Source: Sipunculus nudus
Lineage: Eukaryota > Annelida > Sipuncula > Golfingiida > Sipunculidae
Assembly: GCA_026874595.1 (NCBI GenBank)
Contig: JAPPUL010000081.1
Coordinates: 1,006,501-1,070,500, forward strand
Length of the DNA stretch: 64,000 bases
Direction: 5' to 3'
Part shown: piece by piece, positions 7,867-16,143 of the stretch
Position numbering within the stretch: the first letter of the stretch is position 1
How the letters are laid out: each line of letters starts with the position of its first letter
Translations under genes and position numbers: made by a program
Notes under the pieces: generated by a model
Databases searched by the model: none
The model's input: only the letters and a program-made list of their open reading frames with translations
What the model was told of the DNA's origin: nothing

Positions 7867-9720
7867 ATGAGAAAAAAACTATTTTGATACTATTATAGTT
7901 GGCGGCGGGCATAGTGGCGTTGAGGCTGCTTTTGCTTTAGCCAAACTAAATCTTTCTGTATTGCTTGTTACTATGTCTATACCTAATATAGCCAAAATGT
8001 CGTGTAACCCTTCCATTGGGGGCATTGCTAAGGGACATTTAGTTCGCGAAATAGACGCTTTGGGCGGGATTATGGCTCGGGCTATCGATAACACGGGTAT
8101 TCATTTTAGAATGCTTAACTTATCTAAAGGACCTGCAGTTTGGGGCTCCACGCGCTCAAGCCGATAAACAAGCTTATCAGGACTTTGTTAGAAACTTTAT
8201 TCTAAATACCTCCAATATCACTATCACCGAAGATATTGTCGCTTCTTTAATCATTCAGAATAATACCATTAAAGGCATCATAACAGAAAAAACAAATTGA
8301 ATACTATACTAAAGCTGTTATCCTAACCACTGGAACATTCCTTAAGGGTCTTATTCATATCGGCGATTACTCTAAAAAAATCAGGGCGTATGGGTGAGCA
8401 CTCTGCTGAGCATTTATCTCACTCCTTAATTAAGGCTGGTTTTAAACTCGGAAGACTTAAAACTGGTACCCCCGCAAGAATTCATAAGGACTCTATTGAC
8501 TATTCCAAAGTCGATGTTCAACAGCTTGAAGATATGCCCTTTTCGTTTTCGTATTCAACCCTAAAACCCCCTGAAACCATTATTGACTGCTACCTTACAT
8601 ATACAAACAAAACCACTCATAAAATAATCTCCGACAATATTAATCGCTCACCCCTCTTTCAAGGCAAAATTAAAGGCATAGGTCCTCGATATTGTCCTTC
8701 AATCGAGGATAAAGTTGTTCGATTTAGCCACAAAGATAAACATCAGATATTTTTGGAGCCTGAGGGTTTAAATACCGATGAAGTATATATTAACGGACTC
8801 TCATCCTCACTCCCTAAGGATGTTCAAGAGAACTTTATTCATTCGATTAAAGGACTTGAGAACGCTTCTATTATACGATTTGGGTATGCTGTTGAATATG
8901 ACTTTTCAAATCCTATGCAGCTTTTTAATACTTTGGAATCAAAACGTGTTAAGAATCTTTATTTTGCGGGACAGATAAATGGAACAAGTGGTTATGAGGA
9001 GGCAGCGGCTCAAGGGCTTTTTGCGGGGATTAATGCAGGTCTTAAGATTAAAGGGCTTGCTCCCTTTGTCATGGATAGAACGGAGAGTTACATTGCTGTT
9101 TTTAATTGATGATTTAATCACTAAGGGGGTTTTAGAGCCTTATCGCTTATTCACATCACGTGCTGAGTACAGACTGAACCTTCGTTATGACAACGCAGAC
9201 GAAAGACTTATGCATTATGGCCATAAATTTTCTTTGATTGATGATGAACTTTATGACAATTTTCTTGCCAAATCTAAGAGAATTTCTAAAGGTATTTTGT
9301 TCATCAAACAAAAAAATCATCGGTGAAAAGGAAATTATTAAAACACCGTTTTACGCGGAAAATAACATACGAAAAGGGACAAAGCTTGACTCAGTACTCA
9401 AACGAAGCGACATATCTATCGAAGATATAAAGGATTTACATGCTGAATTTAGTACTCTAAAAGCCGATGAGCTTAAACAATAGAAACTCAAATTAAGTAT
9501 GAAGGCTACATAAAAAAAACAAAATGACCAGATTGCAAAGTTCAAACGTCTTGAGAATAAAAAGATACCAAAAGATATTAATTATAAAGACATAAAAGGA
9601 CTACTAAACGAGGCACGCGAAAAGCTTGAAAAAGTACGACCTATATCAATAGGCCAAGCGATGCGTCTTGAAGGCGTTAATCCAAGCGACATATCGATAC
9701 TAATGGTCCATATAAGATAA
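7867..9720 (+). pseudogene. mnmG: tRNA uridine-5-carboxymethylaminomethyl modification enzyme MnmG, eight frameshifts
   Basis: MnmG (GidA), with MnmE, makes the cmnm5 modification at wobble U34 of several tRNAs. The full protein can be traced from 7867 to 9720: [19 protein letters not shown] (FAD-binding GxGxxG), [25 protein letters not shown] followed by [65 protein letters not shown] and the helical C-terminus with YEGYIKK. Reading through requires eight frame changes. They lie near 7874, 8143, 8289, 8377, 9099, 9307, 9480 and 9516. Seven are single extra bases, in A, G or T runs of four or more; one is a missing A. I saw no stop codon caused by substitution. As printed the gene cannot give a product. 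Confidence 0.92.
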
Positions 9721-9776
9721 GTATAAGAGCTTTTAAAAGAGCTTAAACACCAACCACTTTTAAATGCCTTACAAAA

Positions 9777-10226
9777 TAGTAACAAAATATTGCAAATAAC
9801 TGAGCCGTAAGATAATGTTTTTTTGGGGTGTGGATAACGTCTTCTGTCGCGGATAAAGCTATTTAGCTTAATGGAGTTAGGTTTTGTAAGATTAAGCTTA
9901 TCTATCCTAACGCCTACTTTAGTATTATAGTAACAAAATATGCAAATAACTGAGCCGTAAGATAATGTTTTTTGGGGTGTGGATAACGTCTTCTGTTGCG
10001 GATAAAGCTATTTAGCTTAATGGAATTAGATTTTGTAAGATTAAGCTTATCTATCCTAACGCCTACTTTAGTATTATAGTAACAAAAATATGCAAATAAC
10101 TGAGCCGTAAGATAATGTTTTTTGGGGTGTGGATAACGTCTTCTGTTGCGGATAAAGCTATTTAGCTTAATGGAATTAGGTTTTTGTAAGATTAAGCTTA
10201 TCTATCCTAACGCCCTAACGCCTACT
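9777..10226. repeat. Three tandem copies of a 150-bp unit
   Basis: The anchor tgcaaataactgagccg occurs at 9791, 9941 and 10091, an exact 150-bp period. Copies differ by a few single-base changes and by homopolymer length. The block starts just after mnmG and ends in the last codons of the hydrolase gene, whose stop codon lies in the third copy. The unit contains related stretches (aaagctatttagctta and gattaagcttatc) that could pair. No reading frame is evident. Confidence 0.92.
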
Positions 10227-10708
10227 TAGTATTTAGGGAATGGATAAAATAGATAGTGCCATCGTCCATAACGCGAGTTACAATTCCAACATGGGTATTA
10301 TAATCATCTACTTTACCATTATTATTTTGGTCATAAGTGTTGTGAAAGAATATGATATCGCCGAGCTTAGGTTTTTTTTCTTGTGGAAATGAGCTTTTTT
10401 ATTTTGCTTTAATGATATAAAAAGTCTATGAGCAAGGCTATGTTGCTTTTTGGTTTTAAGATTATAATTTATAATATTTTTGCCTTGAGTAGCATAAAGA
10501 AAAGTAACAAACCCGAACAATCTCCTTTAAAGCTCCTGTTTTTATGCTTGAAAGTGCGATAAGCTTTGCCTAAAAACTTTTTACCAAATGAAACTAGTTT
10601 CTGTTTATAGTCTTTTTTAAAGTCTTTTTTAAAGTCTTTTTTAGTTGTAGAATACGAGAGGGAGGTATTAAAGACTAAGATTATTATAATAAGATATCGT
10701 ATAAACAA
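10222..10708 (-). pseudogene. NlpC/P60-type cell-wall hydrolase, frameshifted
   Basis: NlpC/P60 enzymes cut peptide bonds in peptidoglycan using a Cys-His pair. The frame starting at 10708 gives a hydrophobic leader (YLIIIILVFNTSLSY), a KKDF repeat coded by a 12-bp tandem repeat, then GKAYRTF and GDCSG with the catalytic Cys. The next frame continues FVTFLYATQG. A third frame supplies KPKLGDIIFFHN, then YNTHVGIVTRV with the catalytic His, then TIYFIHSLNTK and a stop at 10222-10224. Two frame changes are needed, one at the GG run after DCSG and one at an eight-A run near 10373. The order and spacing of motifs fit the family. It sits in the same cluster of broken genes as mnmG. Confidence 0.75.
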
Positions 10709-10855
10709 GATAAAAGTACCTCCATATAGCTAAAAGGTTAGCCTGAGAATATTTTATTTATCATTCTTTTATCATCGTCTTTTAATATTATAGTTATTGA
10801 ACAATTAATTGAACAATTAATTGAATATTCTTAGGAAGAAAAAGGGATTAGGATA

Positions 10856-11405
10856 TTGAGCCCATTACGTGTAATTTCTGGCATATATAAAGGGCGTCGA
10901 CTTATAAGTCCGTCCACGATACGTCCGACTAAGGACATAGTAAAAGAAGCCTTATTTGAAATACTTGGGACTCTTTCAGGCAAAACGTTTATGGATCTTT
11001 ACGCAGGCTCAGGTTCGATTGGTATTGAGGCACTAAGCAGAGGAGCTTTTAGGGTATATTTTATCGAACACAAAAAACTTTGTATAGAAAGCTTAAATGC
11101 TAATATTAAAAGCCTTAGAATAGAAAGTGGCAGGGTAGAAGTTATTCTTAAAGATGTACTTACTTATTCTATGGATGATAAGAAAGAAGTCGATTATATA
11201 TACGCAGACCCTCCTTATAATAAAGATTTAAATTATTATCAAAATCTTATAAACAAAACAAAAGCTTTTTTAAAAAAAAAGATGGTATGCTAATACTTGA
11301 ACATCCAACAAAATTAAAGTTAAAAGAGATTGAAAATGCAATTAATCTTAAATTTAGAAATACAAGAAGATACGGATAAGTAAGCTAAGCTTTTTTATAA
11401 AATAG
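10856..11405 (+). pseudogene. rsmD: 16S rRNA (guanine-966-N2)-methyltransferase, frameshifted
   Basis: RsmD methylates G966 of 16S rRNA. A TTG start at 10856 follows a purine-rich site (agggattagga). The protein shows RVISGIYKGRRL, RPTKDIVKEALFEIL, FMDLYAGSGSIGIEALSRGA (SAM-binding motif I) and YIYADPPY (catalytic DPPY). The frame breaks at an eight- to nine-A run near 11275. The sequence resumes as DGMLILEHPTKLKL and NLKFRNTRRYG, then after a second break near 11378 ends SKLSFFIK and a TAG. All expected segments are present, so this is either a very young pseudogene or a sequence error. It is the last member of the broken cluster. Confidence 0.85.
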
Positions 11406-11543
11406 ACATTATGCTAAATTGTTTATCCTTAGATATAAATTATAAAAACACGAAAAATAATATATATTATAAACTAGTTTAATTTACTAAGATTATAAAA
11501 AGATTAGAAAAGTAGCTAACGCAGGCAAAAGTAGGTAAAAGAT

Positions 11544-12584
11544 ATGGAACAGCGGGGACGTATATCCTTAATAACTTGTAAATCAGGTTTTTCGCTTGGC
11601 GAGAGGATTTTTGAAAAACTAACGGATATTGTATTACAAAGGAAACATAAAGCAGGCGATAGAGATCGCGAACTAACACCACGATTTATACAATCAGAAG
11701 AGGTCTGGTTTGCAAACGGAGAAGTAAAGACAGTACTATCAACTAACATAAGAGGAAATGATACATATATTTTGCAATGCGTGGAAGACCCGCTTACAAA
11801 ACGGACAGTAAATGATAATTTGATGGCGTTATTAACATGCGTGGATGCGGCATATCAAGCGGATTGTGAAAATATAACTGTAATAGTACCTCAATATCCG
11901 TATGCACGACAGGAGAGAAAGAAAACACGTGAATCAATAACAGCTAAGCTAATTGCAAGTTTCCTTGAATCAACTCAAGCTATGCGTGTAATTACAGTAG
12001 ATGTACATGCCGAGGCAATAGTAGGCTTTTTCAGGACAATAAAGTTTGAGAATTTGCATGCATCAAGGATAATAATAGACCACGTATGTTCAAACTATCC
12101 GGGCTATAATTTCACAGTGGTGGCACCTGATGTTGGCAGTGCAACGAGAGCTCGTTTCTTTTCAAAAGAGTTCAAAGCAGACCTTGCCGTAATAGACAAA
12201 GAAAGGAATTACTCTATACCTGGAACGATAGAGAGCATGCGGCTTGTGGGTTCGGTAGAGGGGAGTAATATATTCATGGGAGATGACATTATAGCAACTG
12301 GGTCAACTCTTATAAATGGCTGTAAGCTTTTAAAAGACAAGGGGGCGAGGGACATCTTTCTTGCATGTACATTCCCACTTTTAAATGACCAGGCAATAGA
12401 ACTATTTGATCGAGCATACGAAGATGGACTTATAAAAAAGATTATAGGAACAGATGCTATATTCCGCGGCTATGAGTTTATAAACAAGCACGACTGGTAT
12501 GAAGAGGTCTCAGTTGCCCCTTTAATTGCACAAGTTATATACAATATAAACCGAAAGCTATCTGTTAGTGAACTTTTAAAGTAA
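11544..12584 (+). CDS. prs: Ribose-phosphate pyrophosphokinase
   Basis: Prs makes PRPP from ribose 5-phosphate and ATP, feeding purine, pyrimidine, NAD and histidine synthesis. The 346-residue protein shows WFANGEVKTVL, the family ATP-site motif PQYPYARQERK, VDVHAEAI, VVAPDVGSATRARFF and the PRPP-binding loop MGDDIIATGSTLING. The loop consensus is DDxxxTGGT; the second Gly is Ser here. The N-terminus and a segment around residues 35-45 are somewhat longer than in enteric Prs, and the LSTNIRGNDTYILQ stretch suggests a lineage-specific subtype. The start ATG has only modest upstream purines. accA follows 53 bp downstream on the same strand. Confidence 0.92.
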   Translation: MEQRGRISLITCKSGFSLGERIFEKLTDIVLQRKHKAGDRDRELTPRFIQSEEVWFANGEVKTVLSTNIRGNDTYILQCVEDPLTKRTVNDNLMALLTCVDAAYQADCENITVIVPQYPYARQERKKTRESITAKLIASFLESTQAMRVITVDVHAEAIVGFFRTIKFENLHASRIIIDHVCSNYPGYNFTVVAPDVGSATRARFFSKEFKADLAVIDKERNYSIPGTIESMRLVGSVEGSNIFMGDDIIATGSTLINGCKLLKDKGARDIFLACTFPLLNDQAIELFDRAYEDGLIKKIIGTDAIFRGYEFINKHDWYEEVSVAPLIAQVIYNINRKLSVSELLK

Positions 12585-12637
12585 GGAAAGGTCAAAAAGA
12601 CAAGATAAAAAAGGCAAAGCTAAATAAGGAAAGGTAT

Positions 12638-13708
12638 ATGTTACTACCATTTGAAAAACCGATTGGCGAACTTGAAGAGAAGATACAAGAATTAAAAGAC
12701 ATAATGGAAGTAGAATCAGATAAATCTGAAGAAGAGGAGCAGGAGGAGCAGGAGGAGGAAAAGGAGCAGGAGGAGGAAAAGGATAAGGCAAATGGCAAGA
12801 AAGTCAAAACAAGTAAACCAAAACCAAAACCTAAAAAAGCTCATTTCCCGGAGCTTGCAAAGCTTGAAGAGGAGAGAATAAAGTTAATACAAAAGATATA
12901 TAAAAATCTTAGTAGATGGCAGACGGTGCAAGTATCAAGACATCAAGCCAGACCTACATTCTTAGACTACACAAAATTAATATTTAAAGACTTTATAGAA
13001 CTGCATGGGGATCGTAGTTTTGGTGATGACAAAGCGATAGTGTGCGGCTTTGGATATCTTGAAGATGACAAATGTATTCTTATAGGCCACCAAAAAGGAA
13101 AAGACATGAAAGACAATGTTGAACGTAATTTTGGGATGCCGCGACCTGAAGGGTATCGGAAGGCGCTTAGGATAATGGAGCTTGGCCAAAAATTCAACAT
13201 ACCAATAATAACCTTCATAGACACACCAGGAGCCTATCCTGGTATGGATGCAGAAGAAAGAGGACAAAGTGAGGCAATAGCCAAAAACTTATTTCGCATG
13301 CCAACGCTTAGAGTTCCGATTATAAACGTAGTGATAGGAGAAGGTGGAAGTGGCGGGGCACTGGCACTTGGAACAGGAGATAAGGTTTTAATGCTCAAGT
13401 ACTCAATATATTCGGTTATATCTCCTGAGGGCTGTGCTTCAATATTATGGAAAGATGCAAGTAAAGCAAGTGAGGCTGCCGAAACTCTTAAGCTTACTGC
13501 AACTGATCTTCTAGAGTTTAATATAATTGATGAGATAGTCGAAGAGCCGATTGGAGGGGCACATAGGAATCCGAATGAAACAGCTAATAATATTAAAATG
13601 ACTCTTTTAAAGCATTTAAAAGAACTAAAGAAACTGTCAGTCAAACGAATGCTTGAAAAACGCTACTCGCGCAGAGTTGAGATAGGGGCATTCAAGAAAA
13701 AGAAATAA
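12638..13708 (+). CDS. accA: Acetyl-CoA carboxylase carboxyltransferase, alpha subunit
   Basis: AccA and AccD form the carboxyltransferase that makes malonyl-CoA for fatty acid synthesis. The 356-residue protein matches AccA through LSRWQTVQVSRHQARP, DFIELHGDRSFGDD, NFGMPRPEGYRKALRIM, FIDTPGAYPGMDAEERGQSE, VIGEGGSGGALALG and YSVISPEGCASILW. It is about 35 residues longer than usual. The extra length is a low-complexity insert (about residues 33-65) of Glu/Gln repeats followed by Lys/Pro, coded by gaggagcag-type tandem repeats. It separates the N-terminal helix (IGELEEKIQELKD) from the core. A good ribosome-binding site (aaggaaagg) precedes the ATG. accD is not in the window. Confidence 0.95.
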   Translation: MLLPFEKPIGELEEKIQELKDIMEVESDKSEEEEQEEQEEEKEQEEEKDKANGKKVKTSKPKPKPKKAHFPELAKLEEERIKLIQKIYKNLSRWQTVQVSRHQARPTFLDYTKLIFKDFIELHGDRSFGDDKAIVCGFGYLEDDKCILIGHQKGKDMKDNVERNFGMPRPEGYRKALRIMELGQKFNIPIITFIDTPGAYPGMDAEERGQSEAIAKNLFRMPTLRVPIINVVIGEGGSGGALALGTGDKVLMLKYSIYSVISPEGCASILWKDASKASEAAETLKLTATDLLEFNIIDEIVEEPIGGAHRNPNETANNIKMTLLKHLKELKKLSVKRMLEKRYSRRVEIGAFKKKK

Positions 13709-13725
13709 GAGCCAGTTTAACTTAC

Positions 13726-13860
13726 TGCCCTAAAGACGAAGCCTTTATAAAAGCCTTTAAATCCTTATTTTTACTATTCTTGATATAAGTCGCATCTCCG
13801 CAAACAGCAATAGTAACAGCATCTATAAAGGCAAATCTAAAATAAAGTTATTTAATTAAG
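13726..13860 (-). pseudogene. Relic of a second MlaF-like ATPase 3' end
   Basis: About 117 bp here align with the 3' end of the intact ATPase gene at an offset of 183 bp, with scattered substitutions. Read on the minus strand it gives TIAVCGDATYIKNSKNKDL and then AFIKASSLGQ with a stop. The intact gene has TIAVCGDSSYIQNSKNKDL in the same place. Most substitutions are silent or conservative, as if the copy was once functional. At its inner end the copy jumps from one gcaaatcta to another that lies about 70 bp further in the intact gene. This implies a deletion between those 9-bp direct repeats. The rest of the copy is missing. Confidence 0.8.
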
Positions 13861-13895
13861 ATACGGATATTCAGGCAACAATAAGTAAAAAAAAA

Positions 13896-14699
13896 TCATT
13901 GTTGCCCTTGCCCTAAAGACGAAGCCTTTATAAAAGCCTTTAAATCCTTATTTTTACTATTTTGGATATAAGATGAATCTCCACAAACAGCAATAGTACC
14001 ATCATGTAAAAAAGCAAATCTATTTGCAACGCTAAAGCCACTTTGAAGATCATGTGTAACGACTAATGACGCTAGTTTTAATTCCTTTTGCAAATCTAAA
14101 ATAAGGTTATTTATAATGCCTACAACCAAAGGATCAAGACCAGTAGTAGGCTCATCGTAAAGCATAATCTTTGGATTCATGACAATTGCACGGGCTAAGG
14201 CTACTCTCTTTTGGATGCCCATACTAAGCTCACTTATCATATAATTTGCTATGCTCTTATCAAGACCAACCAAAGCTAACTTCTCATCTACAATATAATT
14301 GATCTCTTTAGCAGAATGTTTGTTTCTAATCAATGAGAACGCTATATTTGAACGCACATTCATAGAATCAAACAAAGCTGACCCTTGAAATAAAACACCT
14401 ATATCTTTGCGTATAGAAGCAGCACGACGCCCCGTTAAAGCAAGTACATCAACTCCTGAAATAGTAATAGAACCGCTTGTGGGCCTTATAAGTCCTACTA
14501 TACTTTTTAATAATACGCTCTTGCCAGAACCACTTGCTCCCAAAACAACCATTGTCTGCCCAGAAAGCAATTCCAAATTAAGACCATCATGTACTATATT
14601 TCCGTTTAATATTGTTTTTAAATCTTCAACAATAATTGCAGGTGCCGTTTTGTCTTTGTCTTTGTTTTGATTTTTATATTCCCAATATCTTATTGCCAT
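13896..14699 (-). CDS. ABC transporter ATPase, MlaF-like (phospholipid/organic solvent type)
   Basis: MlaF-type ATPases power MCE transport systems that move phospholipids between the membranes of diderm bacteria. The 267-residue protein has Walker A GASGSGKSVLL, Q-loop GVLFQGSALFDSM (the FQxGALFDS signature of this subfamily), signature ELSMGIQKRVALARAI (LSGG is LSMG here), Walker B IMLYDEPTTGLDP and the H-loop VVTHDL. An N-terminal tail of about 20 polar residues (YKNQNKDKDKTAP) precedes the domain. No permease (MlaE) or MCE protein is adjacent in the window, so the assignment rests on motifs. A 7-1-7 palindrome lies 12 bp upstream of its start. A relic of a second copy lies directly downstream. 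Confidence 0.8.
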   Translation of the reverse strand: MAIRYWEYKNQNKDKDKTAPAIIVEDLKTILNGNIVHDGLNLELLSGQTMVVLGASGSGKSVLLKSIVGLIRPTSGSITISGVDVLALTGRRAASIRKDIGVLFQGSALFDSMNVRSNIAFSLIRNKHSAKEINYIVDEKLALVGLDKSIANYMISELSMGIQKRVALARAIVMNPKIMLYDEPTTGLDPLVVGIINNLILDLQKELKLASLVVTHDLQSGFSVANRFAFLHDGTIAVCGDSSYIQNSKNKDLKAFIKASSLGQGQQ

Positions 14700-14710
14700 T
14701 AGCTTATTTT

Positions 14711-14725
14711 TTAAACTTAGTTTAA
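14711..14725. promoter_or_regulatory. 7-1-7 palindrome upstream of the MlaF-like gene
   Basis: TTAAACT-T-AGTTTAA is a perfect inverted repeat 12 bp before the ATPase start codon and 60 bp after the sigma factor gene. It shares the AAACTnAGTT core with the feo operator at 63070-63088. In AT-rich DNA a chance match is possible. Confidence 0.35.
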
Positions 14726-14785
14726 AGCTTATTCTTTGTTTTAAGCCAAATTAAGTCGGGCATAGCTTTTTTAATATATACTAAA

Positions 14786-15331
14786 TCACTTAATATGCTT
14801 TCTTAATAACTTTCTACCACGATATAAACGAGATCTCACTGTACCTATAGGGCATTCAAGCAACTTTGCTATATCACTATACGGATAACAATGTATATCC
14901 GCAAGAATTACAACATCTCTATATTTTTGAGGGATAACCTCAAGCGCCTTCTTAACTTCCATCTTAAAAATATTGCTTAAAATCGCCTTCTCAGGGTCTG
15001 CATAACTTATATTGCTTGGCAACTCACATTTAATATCATTTTCAAGATACAAATCTAAAGACTTTACCATATTATGCTTTTTATTTTGTTTATAACGATT
15101 AATAAAGGTATTACGCATAATCCGAAAAAGCCATGCCTTACAATCGGTCTGTGTTTTGAATTTGTGAAAGAAACGATAGCCTCGAAGCAAAGTATCCTGC
15201 AAAAGATCATCAGCTTCATTAGAATCAACAGCAAGATGTCTTGCAAGACTCCTTAGGGGAACTACATGCTGTAAACACTCTATTTCAAAATGAATTGAAC
15301 TTTTCTTGTTATGAGAGGCGGAAGCTATCAT
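14786..15331 (-). CDS. ECF-type RNA polymerase sigma factor
   Basis: The 181-residue protein belongs to the sigma-70 ECF group (RpoE/SigW-like), which redirects RNA polymerase to stress or envelope genes. Region 2 is seen in SNEADDLLQDTLLRGYRFF and CKAWLFRIMRNTFINRYKQ. Region 4 is seen in VIPQKYRDVVILADIHCYPY followed by SDIAKLLECPIGTVRSRLYRGRKLL, the helix-turn-helix that reads the -35 element. The LRIMRNTFINRYKQNKK stretch resembles the RpoE group with a long linker. No anti-sigma factor is adjacent. It lies 86 bp upstream of the MlaF-like gene on the same strand and could be cotranscribed with it. Confidence 0.92.
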   Translation of the reverse strand: MIASASHNKKSSIHFEIECLQHVVPLRSLARHLAVDSNEADDLLQDTLLRGYRFFHKFKTQTDCKAWLFRIMRNTFINRYKQNKKHNMVKSLDLYLENDIKCELPSNISYADPEKAILSNIFKMEVKKALEVIPQKYRDVVILADIHCYPYSDIAKLLECPIGTVRSRLYRGRKLLRKHIK

Positions 15332-15467
15332 AATAACTAAAACTTAAATAATTTAGTATGTATTGTCAATATAAATATAACTCGGCAAAAATAATTAGTA
15401 TATTGAATTAGATTAGTATATTGCATTAAAGCTTTAATCTTTAAAAAGTATAATTTGGCAAAGAGTT

Positions 15468-16106
15468 ATGTTTACAGGAATAATAAGTGAGCTTGGGAAA
15501 GTAAAAGAGTGTGTTGAGGCCAAACAGCAGGGTAAAATACTAAAAATAGCCTGCAAAGATACTCTTTATGATATAAAGCTTGGAGATAGCGTTTCGATAA
15601 ATGGTGTTTGTCAGAGCGTCATTGCTCATACAAATAAAGACTTTTGTATATATGCATCAGCGCACACATTATCGCTAACAAATCTAAAAGCACTAAAAGT
15701 AAATGATTTTGTAAACCTAGAAAGGCCACTGCGTCCCCAAGATCATATGGATGGACATATAGTTCAGGGCCATGTAGACGGAACAGGAGTCATTGAGGAG
15801 TTTTCACGTCAAAGTGGCTATCTTTTAATATCAGCAAATGATAACATTCTAAAGTATATGGTAGAACAAGGGTCAGTGGCTGTAGATGGCATAAGCTTGA
15901 CAATAAATCACTTGAAAGCTAAGCAGTTTGGACTTACCATAATCCCTATATCACTTGAAAGTACAAATCTAAAATTCCGCCGTGTAAAAGAAATAGTTAA
16001 TATAGAGATAGATATATTTGCCAAATACATATCAAAATTCTTGCAAACACAAAAAACAGATAATAAACTAACGCTTAAGACATTAGGTGAGAATGGCTTT
16101 ATATAA
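15468..16106 (+). CDS. ribE: Riboflavin synthase, alpha subunit
   Basis: The enzyme dismutates two molecules of 6,7-dimethyl-8-ribityllumazine to riboflavin. The 212-residue protein shows the two tandem lumazine-binding barrels. Repeat 1 opens MFTGIISELGKV with GDSVSINGVCQSV and LERPLRPQDHMDGHIVQGHVDG. Repeat 2 has GSVAVDGISLTINHL and IPISLESTNLKFRR. The C-terminal trimerisation helix IDIFAKYISKFL is present. A perfect TATAAT at 15449-15454 lies only 14 bp before the ATG, so the transcript would have a very short leader. I found no FMN riboswitch and no other riboflavin gene nearby. Confidence 0.95.
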   Translation: MFTGIISELGKVKECVEAKQQGKILKIACKDTLYDIKLGDSVSINGVCQSVIAHTNKDFCIYASAHTLSLTNLKALKVNDFVNLERPLRPQDHMDGHIVQGHVDGTGVIEEFSRQSGYLLISANDNILKYMVEQGSVAVDGISLTINHLKAKQFGLTIIPISLESTNLKFRRVKEIVNIEIDIFAKYISKFLQTQKTDNKLTLKTLGENGFI

Positions 16107-16143
16107 ACTAAACTTTTTATAAACGCTTAAGACAATTTAAGGC

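Noticed and set aside
9777-10226. CRISPR array
   Set aside because: The three 150-bp copies are contiguous without spacers and lack short constant repeats separated by unique sequence. The other arrays in the window are plain tandem repeats, and no cas gene is present.
11470-11481. Palindrome TAAACTAGTTTA upstream of prs as an operator
   Set aside because: ACTAGT-centred palindromes occur many times in the window, including inside genes (about 10588, 26235, 2831), at a frequency expected for this base composition.
15449-15454. TATAAT before ribE as a full promoter
   Set aside because: The nearest TTGCAT is 22 bp upstream, too far for a sigma70 -35 box, so it is mentioned with the gene but not listed as a promoter.
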